Origin: Armatimonadota bacterium | Lineage (GTDB): Bacteria > Armatimonadota > Zipacnadia > JAUWAU01 | Direction: 5' to 3' | Assembly: GCA_030601885.1 (NCBI GenBank) | Contig: JAUWAU010000006.1 | Span: forward strand, 62,001 to 126,000 | DNA length: 64,000 nucleotides | In this document: in pieces, positions 43,710-53,431 of the stretch | Numbering within the stretch: the stretch's first letter is position 1 | Layout of the letters: each line of letters starts with the position of its first letter | Position numbers and translations under genes: made by a program | Notes under the pieces: model-generated | Database searches by the model: none | What the model was told of the DNA's origin: nothing | What the model saw: the letters and a program-made list of their open reading frames with translations, nothing else

Positions 43710-46700
43710 CTACGCCGTCGCCTTGCTTGCACTGAGGGCAACGGACTGCTTGCCCGCGGACGCCGTATCACGGAACTGCAGCCGCTCGATGAGCTCCTCG
43801 ATGGCGCCAAAGAGCTGGTCCGTACTCAGCTCGACGTGGGCGAAGCTTATGAGCATTGGCCGGAAGTCAGCCCGCGGCACCACTTTTGACATCGGCTCTC
43901 GGCGATACAGCCACGCAAAGACACGCTGCTCCCGCTTGCTCAACCGCGCACCGGGCCGAAGCCGCATGGCGATCTTCCGCCACTGCGCCGCAATGCTTTC
44001 GACGCCCACGTCAGCGGACCGTCTCCGGAGCACCGCAATGCGCAGTAGATTCTCTACGGGCCCGGGCGGAGCGCCATACCGATCTGCCAGTTCGCGGCGG
44101 AGTTCGTCACCGTGCTCCGCAGATTCCAGCATCGCCATACGTCGATACAGTGCAATGCGCTGACTCTCGTCGGCGATATAGGTGGCCGGAATGACCGCCT
44201 CGACGGGAATCTCGATATTTACCTCGGCCAGTTCAGGTATGTGCTGCCCCTTGAGGGTCTTTATCGCCTCTTCCAGCATGCGGCAGTACAGCTCGAAGCC
44301 AACAGTTGCCATGTGGCCGTGCTGCTCTTGGCCGAGGATGTTGCCCGCGCCGCGGATCTCGAGGTCGCGCAGCGCGATCTTAAAGCCCGAGCCGAGGTCG
44401 GTGAACTCCTGTATTGCCTGCAGCCGCTGCTCGGCCTCTTCCGTCATCCGGTCCGGGTACCGATACATAAGGTACGCGTATGCCTGGCGATTCGAACGAC
44501 CCGTGCGGCCGCGCAATTGATAGAGCTGGGCCAGGCCCATGTGCTGCGCGTTTTCGATGATGATGGTGTTGACGTTCGGGATGTCGAGGCCACTTTCGAT
44601 GATGGTAGTGCATACCAGCACATCGTATTCGCCGGCGTAGAACCCCAGCATCACCTGCTCGAGCTGATCCTCCGGAAGCTGCCCGTGTCCCACCGCGATG
44701 CGCGCCGAGGGCACCAGCCGCTGTACGTGGGCGGCGACGTGCTTGATGGACTGTACCCGATTGTGAACATAGTACACCTGCCCGCCCCGCTCCAGCTCCC
44801 GCACAATGGCGTCTTTGATGATCTCATCATCGTGCTCGCGGGCATACGTGATGATCCGCAGACGCCCCACGGGCGGGTCGTTGATGATGCTCATGTCGCG
44901 TATGCCGGAGAGCGACATGTGCAGCGTGCGCGGGATCGGCGTGGCGGTGAGCGTGATGACGTCCACGGTGGCCTTGAGTCGCTTCAGCCGCTCCTTGTCT
45001 CGGACGCCGAATCGCTGCTCTTCATCGACGACGATGAGACCGATGTCACGAAAGCCCATGTCCGATTGAAGCAGTCTATGGGTGCCTATGACGATATCGA
45101 CAGTGCCCGCCTTCAGCCCGGCCACAACGCTCTGGGCTTCAGCCCTCGTGCGAAAACGGCTCAACATCTCTATGGTCACCGGATAGGCGGCCAGTCGCTC
45201 GCAGAACGTATGGTAATGCTGCTGCGCCAGCACCGTCGTTGGGACGAGCACGGCCACCTGCTTGCCGTCAAGCACGGCCTTGAAGGCTGCCCGCACGGCC
45301 ACCTCGGTCTTACCGTACCCCACATCGCCGCACACCAGGCGGTCAGCGGGCACAGATCGCTCCATGTCGGCCTTCACGTCCTGGATGGTGCGCCACTGGT
45401 CCGGCGTCTCCTCGTACTTGAAGCTCTGCTCCATTTCTGTCAGCCACGGCGAGTCCTCGCCGAACGCATGCCCCTTGGCCTGTTGCCGCGCCGCATACAG
45501 ATCCAGCAGCTCCTTGGCCAGCAGCCGTGCCGAGCGCCGCACTCGCCGCTTCTGGCGCTGCCACTGAGCGCCGCGGAGCGAGTGAATGGTGGGGGGATTG
45601 CTGTCGGCGCCGATGTACTTCTGTACCCGGTCGATCTGTGCCACCGGCACGTAGAGCCGGTCTTCACCGGCGTACTGTATTTTCAAATAGTCACGCTCTA
45701 CGTCCAATATGGTTTGCCTCACCAGGCCCTGATAGATGCCCACGCCGTGATTGATGTGCACCACGTAACAGCCGGGCGTGAGCTCACTCAACGACGTTAC
45801 GCTGATGCCGGGGGTGTATTTCCGCTGCCTTGGGCGCCGCAGCTTATGCCACCCGAATATCTCGTTGTCGGTGAGCAGCACCAGGTCGGCCGCAGGCAGC
45901 TTGAAGCCCGCCGAAAGCGCCGTGGAGCGGCACTGCACCGTGCCGGGCTGAGGTGGGGCGTCGCCGTTGGATTCGTCGCACTTGATATCGCGGTGGGCGA
46001 ACATCTCCCGAACGCGATCGACCCTCGGGCTCGCCACGACGATACGCTGCCGGGCGCGGCGCCATTCCTTGATACCGTCGGCAAGAAGGTCCATCTGCCC
46101 GCCAAAGCTGTCCACGGGCGGCGTCGAGAGCTTGACCTTGACCGCCTGGTCGGCCCAGGGGATGTCCTTGCCCAGCATGTTGAGGCACAGTTGTGGCCTC
46201 GCTACCAGGCGCTCGAGCAGCTCGTCGAAGTTCATACAGCCGAGCCGGGGCAGGGGCAGGAGATCGCCTCGCCCCGTCGCCGTGTCGTAGGCCTCTTTGA
46301 CCTCGCCATAGAACTGCTCGGCGTGCGTGCGCAGTCGCACCGGCTCATCGATGACGACGATGGCATCGTCGGGAAGGTAGTCGGCGAGAGCGCCCGGCTC
46401 AGGATACAGGAAGGGCAGATAATGATCCGTCCCCGCCACTGCGTCAAGTGCATCGAGCCGGTCGATGTCGCCGCTCACCTTCGTCCGCACGCGTTCGGCT
46501 TCCGCATGCTTTTCCGCCTTCTCGAGCCGCTTGAAGTGCTCCTCAAGGGCGTTGCGGATGGCCGGCAGCGCCCGGGCGATGACGCCCCGCGTCAGCGGCA
46601 CGTCGGCGGCGGCTGACACAGAGACCGCCTCCAGATGCGCCGTGGAGCGCTGCGATTCGGCGTCGAACTCCCGGATCGATTCGACCTCGTCGCCAAAAAG

Positions 46701-47300
46701 CTCGAGCCGGACCGGTCGGGAGCGCGTCGGCGGGAAGACGTCCACGATCCCCCCGCGGATGCTGAACTGGCCGATGTCGTCCACGAGCTCGACCCGACGG
46801 TAGCCACACTCCAGCAGCATCCCGCCCAGCTCGTCTCGATCCACCGTGTCGCCGGCGCGCAGCGTGCAGCGCGTCGCGGCGAATGCTTCACGTGGGACGA
46901 CGTGCTGCAGCACCGCGTTGATGGGCGCAACGATGAGGCACGCACTGTCGCCGCACAGCGCGTCCAATGCATGGAGACGCTCGCCGCGAGCATAGCGGTC
47001 AGGGACGGCACCGTCGTAGATGACCGACTCGGTGGGGGGGAAGACGCGAACGTCGCCGGCCTCATCTGCCGACGCGCCAATGAAAGCCTCGAGGTCTCCG
47101 ACAAAGCGGTTCGCCTGTTCGCTGTTGTACGTTATGAGCAGGCAGGATGCCCGGGAGTGCAGGAAGACGGAGGCCACCAGCAGCGCTTTACCGGCACCAC
47201 TAACCCCTTCGGCCGCGGCAACATCGCCGCGGCTGCTCACACACTCCATTATCCGTCCGAACTCCCGGCACTCACCAAGAAGGGACGTCAGAACACGCAT
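43710..47300 (-). CDS. mfd: Transcription-repair coupling factor
   Basis: 1196 residues, normal length. The UvrB-homology N-terminal part, the RNA-polymerase-interacting domain (TPGCYVVHINHGVGIYQGL) and the RecG-like motor are all present: Walker A GDVGYGKTEVAVRAAF, DEEQRFGV, TATPIPRTLHMSLSG and QLRGRTGRSNRQAYAYL. Mfd removes stalled RNA polymerase and recruits UvrA. It reads through the end of the ssb-rpsF side of the cluster without a gap larger than 120 bp. Confidence 0.97.
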   Translation of the reverse strand: MRVLTSLLGECREFGRIMECVSSRGDVAAAEGVSGAGKALLVASVFLHSRASCLLITYNSEQANRFVGDLEAFIGASADEAGDVRVFPPTESVIYDGAVPDRYARGERLHALDALCGDSACLIVAPINAVLQHVVPREAFAATRCTLRAGDTVDRDELGGMLLECGYRRVELVDDIGQFSIRGGIVDVFPPTRSRPVRLELFGDEVESIREFDAESQRSTAHLEAVSVSAAADVPLTRGVIARALPAIRNALEEHFKRLEKAEKHAEAERVRTKVSGDIDRLDALDAVAGTDHYLPFLYPEPGALADYLPDDAIVVIDEPVRLRTHAEQFYGEVKEAYDTATGRGDLLPLPRLGCMNFDELLERLVARPQLCLNMLGKDIPWADQAVKVKLSTPPVDSFGGQMDLLADGIKEWRRARQRIVVASPRVDRVREMFAHRDIKCDESNGDAPPQPGTVQCRSTALSAGFKLPAADLVLLTDNEIFGWHKLRRPRQRKYTPGISVTSLSELTPGCYVVHINHGVGIYQGLVRQTILDVERDYLKIQYAGEDRLYVPVAQIDRVQKYIGADSNPPTIHSLRGAQWQRQKRRVRRSARLLAKELLDLYAARQQAKGHAFGEDSPWLTEMEQSFKYEETPDQWRTIQDVKADMERSVPADRLVCGDVGYGKTEVAVRAAFKAVLDGKQVAVLVPTTVLAQQHYHTFCERLAAYPVTIEMLSRFRTRAEAQSVVAGLKAGTVDIVIGTHRLLQSDMGFRDIGLIVVDEEQRFGVRDKERLKRLKATVDVITLTATPIPRTLHMSLSGIRDMSIINDPPVGRLRIITYAREHDDEIIKDAIVRELERGGQVYYVHNRVQSIKHVAAHVQRLVPSARIAVGHGQLPEDQLEQVMLGFYAGEYDVLVCTTIIESGLDIPNVNTIIIENAQHMGLAQLYQLRGRTGRSNRQAYAYLMYRYPDRMTEEAEQRLQAIQEFTDLGSGFKIALRDLEIRGAGNILGQEQHGHMATVGFELYCRMLEEAIKTLKGQHIPELAEVNIEIPVEAVIPATYIADESQRIALYRRMAMLESAEHGDELRRELADRYGAPPGPVENLLRIAVLRRRSADVGVESIAAQWRKIAMRLRPGARLSKREQRVFAWLYRREPMSKVVPRADFRPMLISFAHVELSTDQLFGAIEELIERLQFRDTASAGKQSVALSASKATA

Positions 47301-47417
47301 ATTCGTAACGTACCACGAGCCGTTCCACCGTGGGCGCCATCATTTCTGCCCAGTCAATAGCCCCGCGGTGCTCGCCCCCGTCCGGCGCCGACCGTCAGCT
47401 CCGGACGCGATGCACCC

Positions 47418-47864
47418 TCACTCCTCAGCGAAAGGGTCGCCGGGCGGCGGCGCCTCATCCTCTGAGGGCTGCGCCTCCGCCTCGCTCCCTGCCTCCGCCT
47501 CGCTCCCCGCCGCCGTTTGCTCGCGCCGTTCGCGCTCCGCGCGCGACTCAAGCGATTGCACGCCGTAGGCTACAACTTCAACGCTCCGCCGGCGCTGGCC
47601 GTCCTGGGTCTCCCAATCGCGCACCTGGATGCGCCCCTCAACCGAGACGAGCGCGCCCTTGTTGAGGTAGTTGCCGCAGAACTCCGCCGTTTGGCGCCAC
47701 GTCACGATGTCAATGAAATCCGTCTGGCGCTCCTCGCGCGGTTGGTCGCGACGAGGTCTGCGGTTCACGGCGAGCCGGAAGTTCGCCACCGCAACGCCGT
47801 TCGGCGTGTATCGCATCTCCGGATCGGCCGTCAAGCGACCGACAAGCACAACGCTGTTTACCAC
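47418..47864 (-). CDS. ssb: Single-stranded DNA-binding protein
   Basis: 148 residues from GTG 47864, with GGGAGGG upstream. The OB fold begins VNSVVLVGRLTADPEMRYTPNG and includes FIDIVTWRQTAEFCGNYLNKGALVSVEGRIQ. The C-terminal part is an acidic tail ending DPFAEE; the usual tip is DDDIPF-like, so the interaction tip is altered. It lies 61 bp after rpsF, the usual neighbour. The expected rpsR and rplI genes are not next to it. Confidence 0.94.
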   Translation of the reverse strand: MVNSVVLVGRLTADPEMRYTPNGVAVANFRLAVNRRPRRDQPREERQTDFIDIVTWRQTAEFCGNYLNKGALVSVEGRIQVRDWETQDGQRRRSVEVVAYGVQSLESRAERERREQTAAGSEAEAGSEAEAQPSEDEAPPPGDPFAEE

Positions 47865-47925
47865 CGTGATATCCCTCCCTCAGACGTACGGGCACACGGC
47901 TTGCGGGAACGGAGCCTCTGGGCAC

Positions 47926-48564
47926 TCAGGCGCTCTCGGCGTCGGTTGGCGGCTCCTCGGTCGGCTGCTCCTCAGCGGGCGCTGCCGCGGCTGGTGGCGT
48001 CTCGGCTGCAGGCTCCGCCGGCGCCGACTCGGCGGGCGGTTCGGCGTCTGCCGGTGCTTCTGCCACCGTCTCCGACGCGGCCGGCTCCGTCGCTTCGGCC
48101 TCGGCGGGCTCCTCAGGTGCTGCTTCGGCCTCCGCGGGCTCCTCAGGTGCTGCTTCGGCCTCGGCGGGCTCCTCAGGCGCTGCTTCGGCCTCGGCGGCGG
48201 GCGCCTTTGCGGCTGCGGCCGCCGCCTCCCGTTCCGCCTCGGCCGGCGGCTTCGGCGGTCCTTCGAGCCACAGCGCTTCCTCGTTGGCACACACTATGAG
48301 AATGCGTAGGACGGCAGAAGACATCTGCAGCTCACGCTTTAGCTCATCGACCGCCGCGGCGCCGCGGAAGTACACCAGCACGTAGCTGCCCTCCGTGTGC
48401 GGACCGATCGGATACGCCAGTCGCCGTCTGAACAAAGGATACGCACTTTCCACTTGCCCATCGACGCGAGTGATCACCGACTTGATCTGTTCGATGGTCC
48501 CGCCGAGCTCGGCATCCGATTGGGCCGGATCGACGATGATCATCGCTTCATAAAGGTTCTCCAA
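47926..48564 (-). CDS. rpsF: Ribosomal protein bS6 with a long acidic C-terminal extension
   Basis: 212 residues. TTG 48564 is the start, with GGAGGAG at normal spacing. Residues 1-98 form a normal bS6 (YEAMIIVDPAQSDAELGG; LAYPIGPHTEGSYVLVYF). Residues 103-212 are a low-complexity Ala/Glu/Pro tail with three near-perfect copies of a ten-residue unit (EEPAEAEAAP, about 131-160). Typical bS6 proteins have about 95-135 residues. bS6 binds bS18 on the 30S platform. The tail would add a strong negative charge to the ribosome surface. Confidence 0.93.
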   Translation of the reverse strand: MENLYEAMIIVDPAQSDAELGGTIEQIKSVITRVDGQVESAYPLFRRRLAYPIGPHTEGSYVLVYFRGAAAVDELKRELQMSSAVLRILIVCANEEALWLEGPPKPPAEAEREAAAAAAKAPAAEAEAAPEEPAEAEAAPEEPAEAEAAPEEPAEAEATEPAASETVAEAPADAEPPAESAPAEPAAETPPAAAAPAEEQPTEEPPTDAESA

Positions 48565-48681
48565 CTCTCGCTCCTCCTCTCCCTGGACTGGGGCGGCCCC
48601 GCAGTGAGACGCCGCGCGTCAAGCTGCGAGACAGAGAGGCCTGCTGCACGCGCACCGGATACGTGCCCGAGCGCAGTGCCA

Positions 48682-49767
48682 TTATGTGCTGAAACTGAAC
48701 AGCATCACGTCGCCATCCTGGACGACGTACTCCCGACCTGCCATACGCAGGTGGCCGGCTTCTTTCGCCTGGGGCCACGAGCCAATGCGCTCCAAATCGT
48801 CAAAGGCGATGACCTCGGCCTTCTGAAACCCCTTTGCCATATCGGTATGTATCTTGCCGGCCGCCTCGACGGCGGTGCCGCCGCGCTTCAGCATCCACGC
48901 CCGGCACTGCTTGCCCACCGCCGTAAAGAAGGATATCAGATCAAGCAGCCGATATGCCGCCTGCACGACCCGGTCGAGGCCCAGCTCCGGCAAGCCATAC
49001 TCTTCGACGAAATCTCGCGCGTCGTTCTCGTCCAGCTCCCCCACATCAGCCTCGAGGCGGGCCGCGATGGCAATCAACTGCGCGTCGTTGTGCTCTACCC
49101 ACGCTCTGAGCCGACCCAGCTCCGGCCCCTCACTGAGCATGTCGGCCTCGTCCACGTTCGCCAGGTAGAGTATGGGCTTCATGGTGAGCAGGAAGAGCTC
49201 GGCCGCGAGCCGTTGCTCCCCGGGATCCAAGAGCGCGGAACTGGCGAAATTGCCTTCCCGCAGAGGCGCAGCCAGCTTGTCCAGAACCGTGCTTTGGAAC
49301 TGTATCTGTTCCACCGACATGCCGCGCTTCGGCTTTTGCCAACGGTGCTCGATCGTTTCCAGATCTGCCAGCACCAACTCCGTATTGACGGTTTCGACGT
49401 CCCGAATGGCGTCCACACTGCCGTCTACATGCGGGACGTCACCCCGGTCGAAGCAGCGCACCACGTGTATGACGGCGTCTACCTCGCGGATGTGTCCCAG
49501 GAACCGGTTCCCGAGCCCGTACCCCTGATGAGCACCGCGTACGAGTCCGGCAATATCAATGAACTCGATGGCTGTGGCGATGCGCTCCTCCTGCCCGAAG
49601 ATTTCTCCGAGCCGATCCAGCCTCGAGTCGGAAACCGGCACGACAGCGCGGTTTGCCTCGATGGTGCAGAAGGGGTAGGTGCTGACCTCAGCCGCGGCCC
49701 TCGAAAGCGCGCAAAACAGCGTGGACTTGCCCGCGTTCGGCATGCCGACAATCCCGCTTGAAACCAT
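48682..49767 (-). CDS. ychF: Redox-regulated ATPase YchF/OLA1
   Basis: 361 residues of the Obg-related family. The P-loop [11 protein letters not shown] is followed by [36 protein letters not shown], with the family change that favours ATP over GTP. The C-terminal TGS-like domain ends [11 protein letters not shown], as in most YchF proteins. It binds ribosomes. It lies about 120 bp upstream of rpsF on the same strand. Confidence 0.96.
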   Translation of the reverse strand: MVSSGIVGMPNAGKSTLFCALSRAAAEVSTYPFCTIEANRAVVPVSDSRLDRLGEIFGQEERIATAIEFIDIAGLVRGAHQGYGLGNRFLGHIREVDAVIHVVRCFDRGDVPHVDGSVDAIRDVETVNTELVLADLETIEHRWQKPKRGMSVEQIQFQSTVLDKLAAPLREGNFASSALLDPGEQRLAAELFLLTMKPILYLANVDEADMLSEGPELGRLRAWVEHNDAQLIAIAARLEADVGELDENDARDFVEEYGLPELGLDRVVQAAYRLLDLISFFTAVGKQCRAWMLKRGGTAVEAAGKIHTDMAKGFQKAEVIAFDDLERIGSWPQAKEAGHLRMAGREYVVQDGDVMLFSFST

Positions 49768-49879
49768 CGCCGCCGCTCCTAACGATGATTATAGCATAGC
49801 ACATGGCCAAATGCAACAAGCCGGCCAACCTGTCCAACCTGCCGGCAGAACCGGGGCCGGGCCACGCCTGCTCGCCCCG

Positions 49880-51277
49880 TCAGCGTGCCCCGGGAGGCCC
49901 CGGCGCGGTGGGCAAGGTTACGCTCACCGTCGTGCCTTTGTCGAGCCGGCTGTCGATGTCGATCGTGCCGCCGTGGGACTGCACAATGTTGCGCACGATG
50001 GTCAAACCAAGGCCGCTGCCGGTGTCGGCGAACGCCCGCGCCCGGGGCGAGCGATAGAACTCGGAGAACACTTTCGCCATTTCTTCGGGCGCGATGCCAA
50101 TGCCCGTATCTGACACTGCTATCCGCACGCCGCCGTCCGCCGTCTCCGCGCCGATGAGCACTCGGCCTTGGCGTGGCGTGTACCGGACGGCGTTGGATAT
50201 GATGTTGGTGATCATCTGCTCGAGGCTCTCCGCGTCGCCGATGATCCGGGGTAGGTCAGCGGATATAGAGACATCGTACGCTATGCCCTTCGTCTCCGCC
50301 CGCGCGCGCATGAGCCCTGCCGTGGCGGCGACGAGCTCGCCAATGTCAACCTCCTGGAGTTCTCGCTGGATCTCGGCATCGCGGCTGTGTGCCAGCGTCA
50401 GCAGACTGCGAACGAGACCGATGAGCCCCTCGAGCCGGGCCTCAGCGCGCTGCATCATTTTCACTTGCTTCTTGGACGCGGCGGGGCCAAAGACCGCTCT
50501 CATGCTGCCGATGAGGCTCTTTGTGGCCGCCAGTGGTGCATTGAGTTCGTGGGCCACCTTACGCAGATGCTGAAGCTCACGCCTCCTGGCGTCATTGAGC
50601 ATCGCCGTTGCTCGCTCGAGCTCGGTGGTGCGCCCGCGCAAGTCGCCAACGAGTTTGCCCACGTCCCCCTCGCGCTGTCTGAGTCGCTGTACGATGGTGC
50701 TGGTCAGGTACACAGCCGCGAAAAGCGTCACGGTGAGCACAGCGGGCACCGCGAGCACAAAGCCCGTGCTTTCCAGACGAAGGCTATCCCCCGCCATGGG
50801 CCACAGGGAATAGTGTCGCAGGACCCCGGCGTGCTCCAGGAGCACAACGCCCCACCAGAGGGCCGAGGCAAAGGCAGCGTGCACGTATGCGGAGCAGCGC
50901 GACAGCAGGATGCTGGCGATGATCATATGAAAGACGAAGAAGAATGCCAGGGGATTCTCCACGCCGCCGGCGAAGTGCAGCAGGAGGGCGAGCATGAGGA
51001 GGTCGGCGGCTATTTGGGCGTTGACGGAGATGACCACCACGCGCTGGGGCGTCCGCACGTCGCGAAAACTCGCACCGCGAACGTAGGCGTGACACACTCC
51101 GTTGTATGCGGCAAGAACGCCCGCGATACCGTAGATGGCCGGATAGTGGAGATGCAGGTGAAGCCTGGCGGCGATCGCTGCAGCGATCGCAACACTACCA
51201 ATAGCCATCCATCGCAGACGGCACAGCCACTGTATCCGCTCCCGCAGTTCCGCTTCAAATGCCGTAGCCTGTCTCAT
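49880..51277 (-). CDS. Membrane sensor histidine kinase
   Basis: 465 residues. Six helices occupy about 25-205, with no large extracytoplasmic domain. A linker leads to the phosphoacceptor region KVAHELNAPLAATKSLI with the conserved His. The ATP-binding domain has the N-box ITNIISNAVRYTP, G1 VSDTGIGIAPEEM and G2 GSGLGLTIVRN. The layout resembles RegB/PrrB-like intramembrane sensors. It lies 36 bp after a receiver gene, so the two form a pair. The stimulus is unknown. Confidence 0.93.
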   Translation of the reverse strand: MRQATAFEAELRERIQWLCRLRWMAIGSVAIAAAIAARLHLHLHYPAIYGIAGVLAAYNGVCHAYVRGASFRDVRTPQRVVVISVNAQIAADLLMLALLLHFAGGVENPLAFFFVFHMIIASILLSRCSAYVHAAFASALWWGVVLLEHAGVLRHYSLWPMAGDSLRLESTGFVLAVPAVLTVTLFAAVYLTSTIVQRLRQREGDVGKLVGDLRGRTTELERATAMLNDARRRELQHLRKVAHELNAPLAATKSLIGSMRAVFGPAASKKQVKMMQRAEARLEGLIGLVRSLLTLAHSRDAEIQRELQEVDIGELVAATAGLMRARAETKGIAYDVSISADLPRIIGDAESLEQMITNIISNAVRYTPRQGRVLIGAETADGGVRIAVSDTGIGIAPEEMAKVFSEFYRSPRARAFADTGSGLGLTIVRNIVQSHGGTIDIDSRLDKGTTVSVTLPTAPGPPGAR

Positions 51278-51313
51278 GCATCCACACGACGTTTGCGGCG
51301 GCTTTCCTTGCAG

Positions 51314-51754
51314 CTAGTCGGACGATTCTGCAAGTATCTCGGCCACCTTCGCCACCAGCTCTTCCGGGCTTCCCGGCTTGTCTATGAACCCCTGCACCGG
51401 TAGGTACTCGCCCGGGGCGTATTGGGGGTCACCCTCATCGGGGTAGAACCGCAGGTGAGTCGTTGCATGGATTGAGGTGAGCACGAGCACGGGCGTATTC
51501 TGCACGTCTGCCGGAAGCTCGTTACGCAGCCTCCAGACGAATTGAAACCCCTCCGTGCCGTCGGGCATCATGATGTCCAGGAGGATCAGGTCAGGATGCT
51601 CGCTCTGTACCTTGGTCAGGCCATCCTCCGCGCTGTTGGCGTCACATAACTCATAGCTCTCGTTAGCGAGGATCAGCCCAATCGAATCGACGATGTCAGG
51701 GTCATCATCAACGATCAGGACTTTCTTGGCCTTCACCACGCGCGTCCGCCTCAC
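51314..51754 (-). CDS. Stand-alone response-regulator receiver
   Basis: 146 residues, receiver domain only. Acid pocket Asp16/Asp17, phosphoacceptor Asp60 in LILLDIMMPDG, Thr93 and Lys126 in FIDKPG are all present. Between the Thr93 strand and Lys126 there is a loop roughly 20 residues longer than usual (FYPDEGDPQYAPGEYLP). No output domain exists, so it acts by protein contact. The start is GTG 51754, though GTG 51739 or 51736 would also work. Confidence 0.92.
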   Translation of the reverse strand: MRRTRVVKAKKVLIVDDDPDIVDSIGLILANESYELCDANSAEDGLTKVQSEHPDLILLDIMMPDGTEGFQFVWRLRNELPADVQNTPVLVLTSIHATTHLRFYPDEGDPQYAPGEYLPVQGFIDKPGSPEELVAKVAEILAESSD

Positions 51755-52296
51755 TTCTGAGTGTGCTGCGGCATGCGGCCGCAGAGCTCGTCAACTTCGC
51801 CGCGGTGGCGAAGCCACAGATAGCAGACTCCAGCCGCGCCCGTTGGGGTTGGCCGTCTCTCGCCCCCCCCGCCGTGCTCGGGGACCACACGGACGATAGC
51901 GGGCACCGGCGGCTGCCGCGCCGCCCCGATGAGGCTGCAGCGCCACCGCGGAGATCATAGAGACACGTGTTATCCAGCGCCAATCTTGCTCAGGGCGCAT
52001 TCACAATACCCCCCCCGCGCCTGCGCGTCAACTACCGATACGCCCGGACGCTGCGCGTCAGGAAAGACAAAAGGGAGCAGCTCCGGAGAGGCGCCCGTAC
52101 GCAGAGGAGATGTGGGGCACCGCCCGCCACCGCGGGGAAACGTCTATGTGCTCCCCTGCCGCTCACTACCTTCGTCCCAGGGGGCCCTGTGCCCTTTGTG
52201 CCGGCGACATTTGGTCGGGCGACGAGCGCGCCGTGCGGATACCTGGCCCGTCCGGCGCACGCAGACGAGGCTCCTGTGCCACGGCAGCGGCAGGCG
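51755..52296. other. 542-bp intergenic region without a recognised feature
   Basis: GC-rich spacer upstream of the two-component genes. Open frames on both strands show no ribosome site or family pattern. A run of nine C occurs near 51866, and eight C near 52011. I see no hairpin-plus-T terminator or strong promoter. Confidence 0.5.
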
Positions 52297-53406
52297 TTAT
52301 CGGCTTGACTCTACCAGCCGTTTGACTCGCGCGTGGTTCCGTATCACCACTTGATTCTCGGGATCCTGCTCCAGGAGTCGCTGCCACACTTCGAGGGATT
52401 TCCGAGGCTGACCAGACTTCTCCAGACTGTGGGCATACATCCGTTGGACGGTGTCGGGGCAGGGGAATTCGGTCGCCTTCTGCAGATACGGCACCGCCGC
52501 CTTGTACCGGCGCAAGTTGTGCAGGTGAAAGCCCAAGTGGAAGTACAGCTCGTATCGATTCGGGTTTGCCTTGATACCGTCGAGATATATCTGGATGGCC
52601 TCGGCATTTCGCCCGGCGCTCCATGTCAGCCACGCCGCCCCGTCCCACGCGTCCACATGGGACGGATCCAGAAACGTGCATGTGAGCCCGACGCGAATGC
52701 AGTCCTCATGCCTGCCGGTATGCCAGTAGCCATCCGACACGCGCCACAGCACGTCGGCGGCCGCCGCGAATATCGCCTCTGCAGCCGTCCCCGACGGGAG
52801 TGGCTGTCCGGCCTGAGCTGCGGTGTATTCTGCCTCGCGCCCCGGGTCGGGGGGACGCTCCCCGGGAGGCAATAGGAACCACTCGATGATCTCGCCGATG
52901 TACGGGGACTGCTTCGCGGCGCCGTCGGCGAGCAGACGCCGCGCCCGGGGTGTGCCGATCCGCTCGAGGGCCACAACCGCGTAGTACCTTCTCCAACGGG
53001 GACCGTCCACCAGAGCCGCGGCGCATGCGGGGATTGCGGCTTCGACCCCCAAATGCCCGAGGGCAATGCCAGCGTGGGTCCGCACCGCGCCATCGGAATC
53101 CTTTGTCAGGGCGCGCAGTATTCTCGCGCCCTCGTCCCGTTGCGGTTGTTTCGCCGAGGAGCAGATCTGGCCGATCAAGAAAGCGGCCCGCGCACGTACG
53201 GATGCGTCGGGTCTCTTCGCGGCTTCGGTGAGCATCCCGAGCCAGTGGGTGCGCCCGCCAAGGCCCTCTATCCCCTCAGCGCCAGTGAGGCTGGCTTGCG
53301 CGGGATCCTCCGAAGGCCTCTGCAGTTGCCGTTCGGCAGCACAGCAGAGCGGCGCGGATGCCAGACAGAGCAGTAGAGCTGCTGCTCGCCAACAGACTGC
53401 TCGCAT
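52297..53406 (-). CDS. Exported HEAT-like / TPR repeat protein
   Basis: 369 residues. A cleavable signal (WRAAALLLCLASAPLCCAAE) is followed by HEAT-like repeats (about 60-170: SVRARAAFLIGQIC; AVRTHAGIALGHLGVEAAI; YAVVALERIGTPRARRLL) and then TPR-like helices (about 220-360: YWHTGRHEDCIRVGLTCTFLDP; NRYELYFHLGFHLHNLRRYKAAVPYL). It is likely a periplasmic binding or scaffold protein. No enzyme motif is seen. It is not clearly in an operon with its neighbours. Confidence 0.83.
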   Translation of the reverse strand: MRAVCWRAAALLLCLASAPLCCAAERQLQRPSEDPAQASLTGAEGIEGLGGRTHWLGMLTEAAKRPDASVRARAAFLIGQICSSAKQPQRDEGARILRALTKDSDGAVRTHAGIALGHLGVEAAIPACAAALVDGPRWRRYYAVVALERIGTPRARRLLADGAAKQSPYIGEIIEWFLLPPGERPPDPGREAEYTAAQAGQPLPSGTAAEAIFAAAADVLWRVSDGYWHTGRHEDCIRVGLTCTFLDPSHVDAWDGAAWLTWSAGRNAEAIQIYLDGIKANPNRYELYFHLGFHLHNLRRYKAAVPYLQKATEFPCPDTVQRMYAHSLEKSGQPRKSLEVWQRLLEQDPENQVVIRNHARVKRLVESSR

Positions 53407-53431
53407 GCTTCACTTCCGGCCAGCGTCGCCG

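Noticed and set aside
44112..46616. Long plus-strand open frame (834 codons)
   Set aside because: It is antisense to mfd, which has all its motifs on the minus strand.
47517..48299. Plus-strand open frame with an Ala/Arg/Pro-rich repeat
   Set aside because: It is the reverse strand of ssb and of the rpsF repeat tail.
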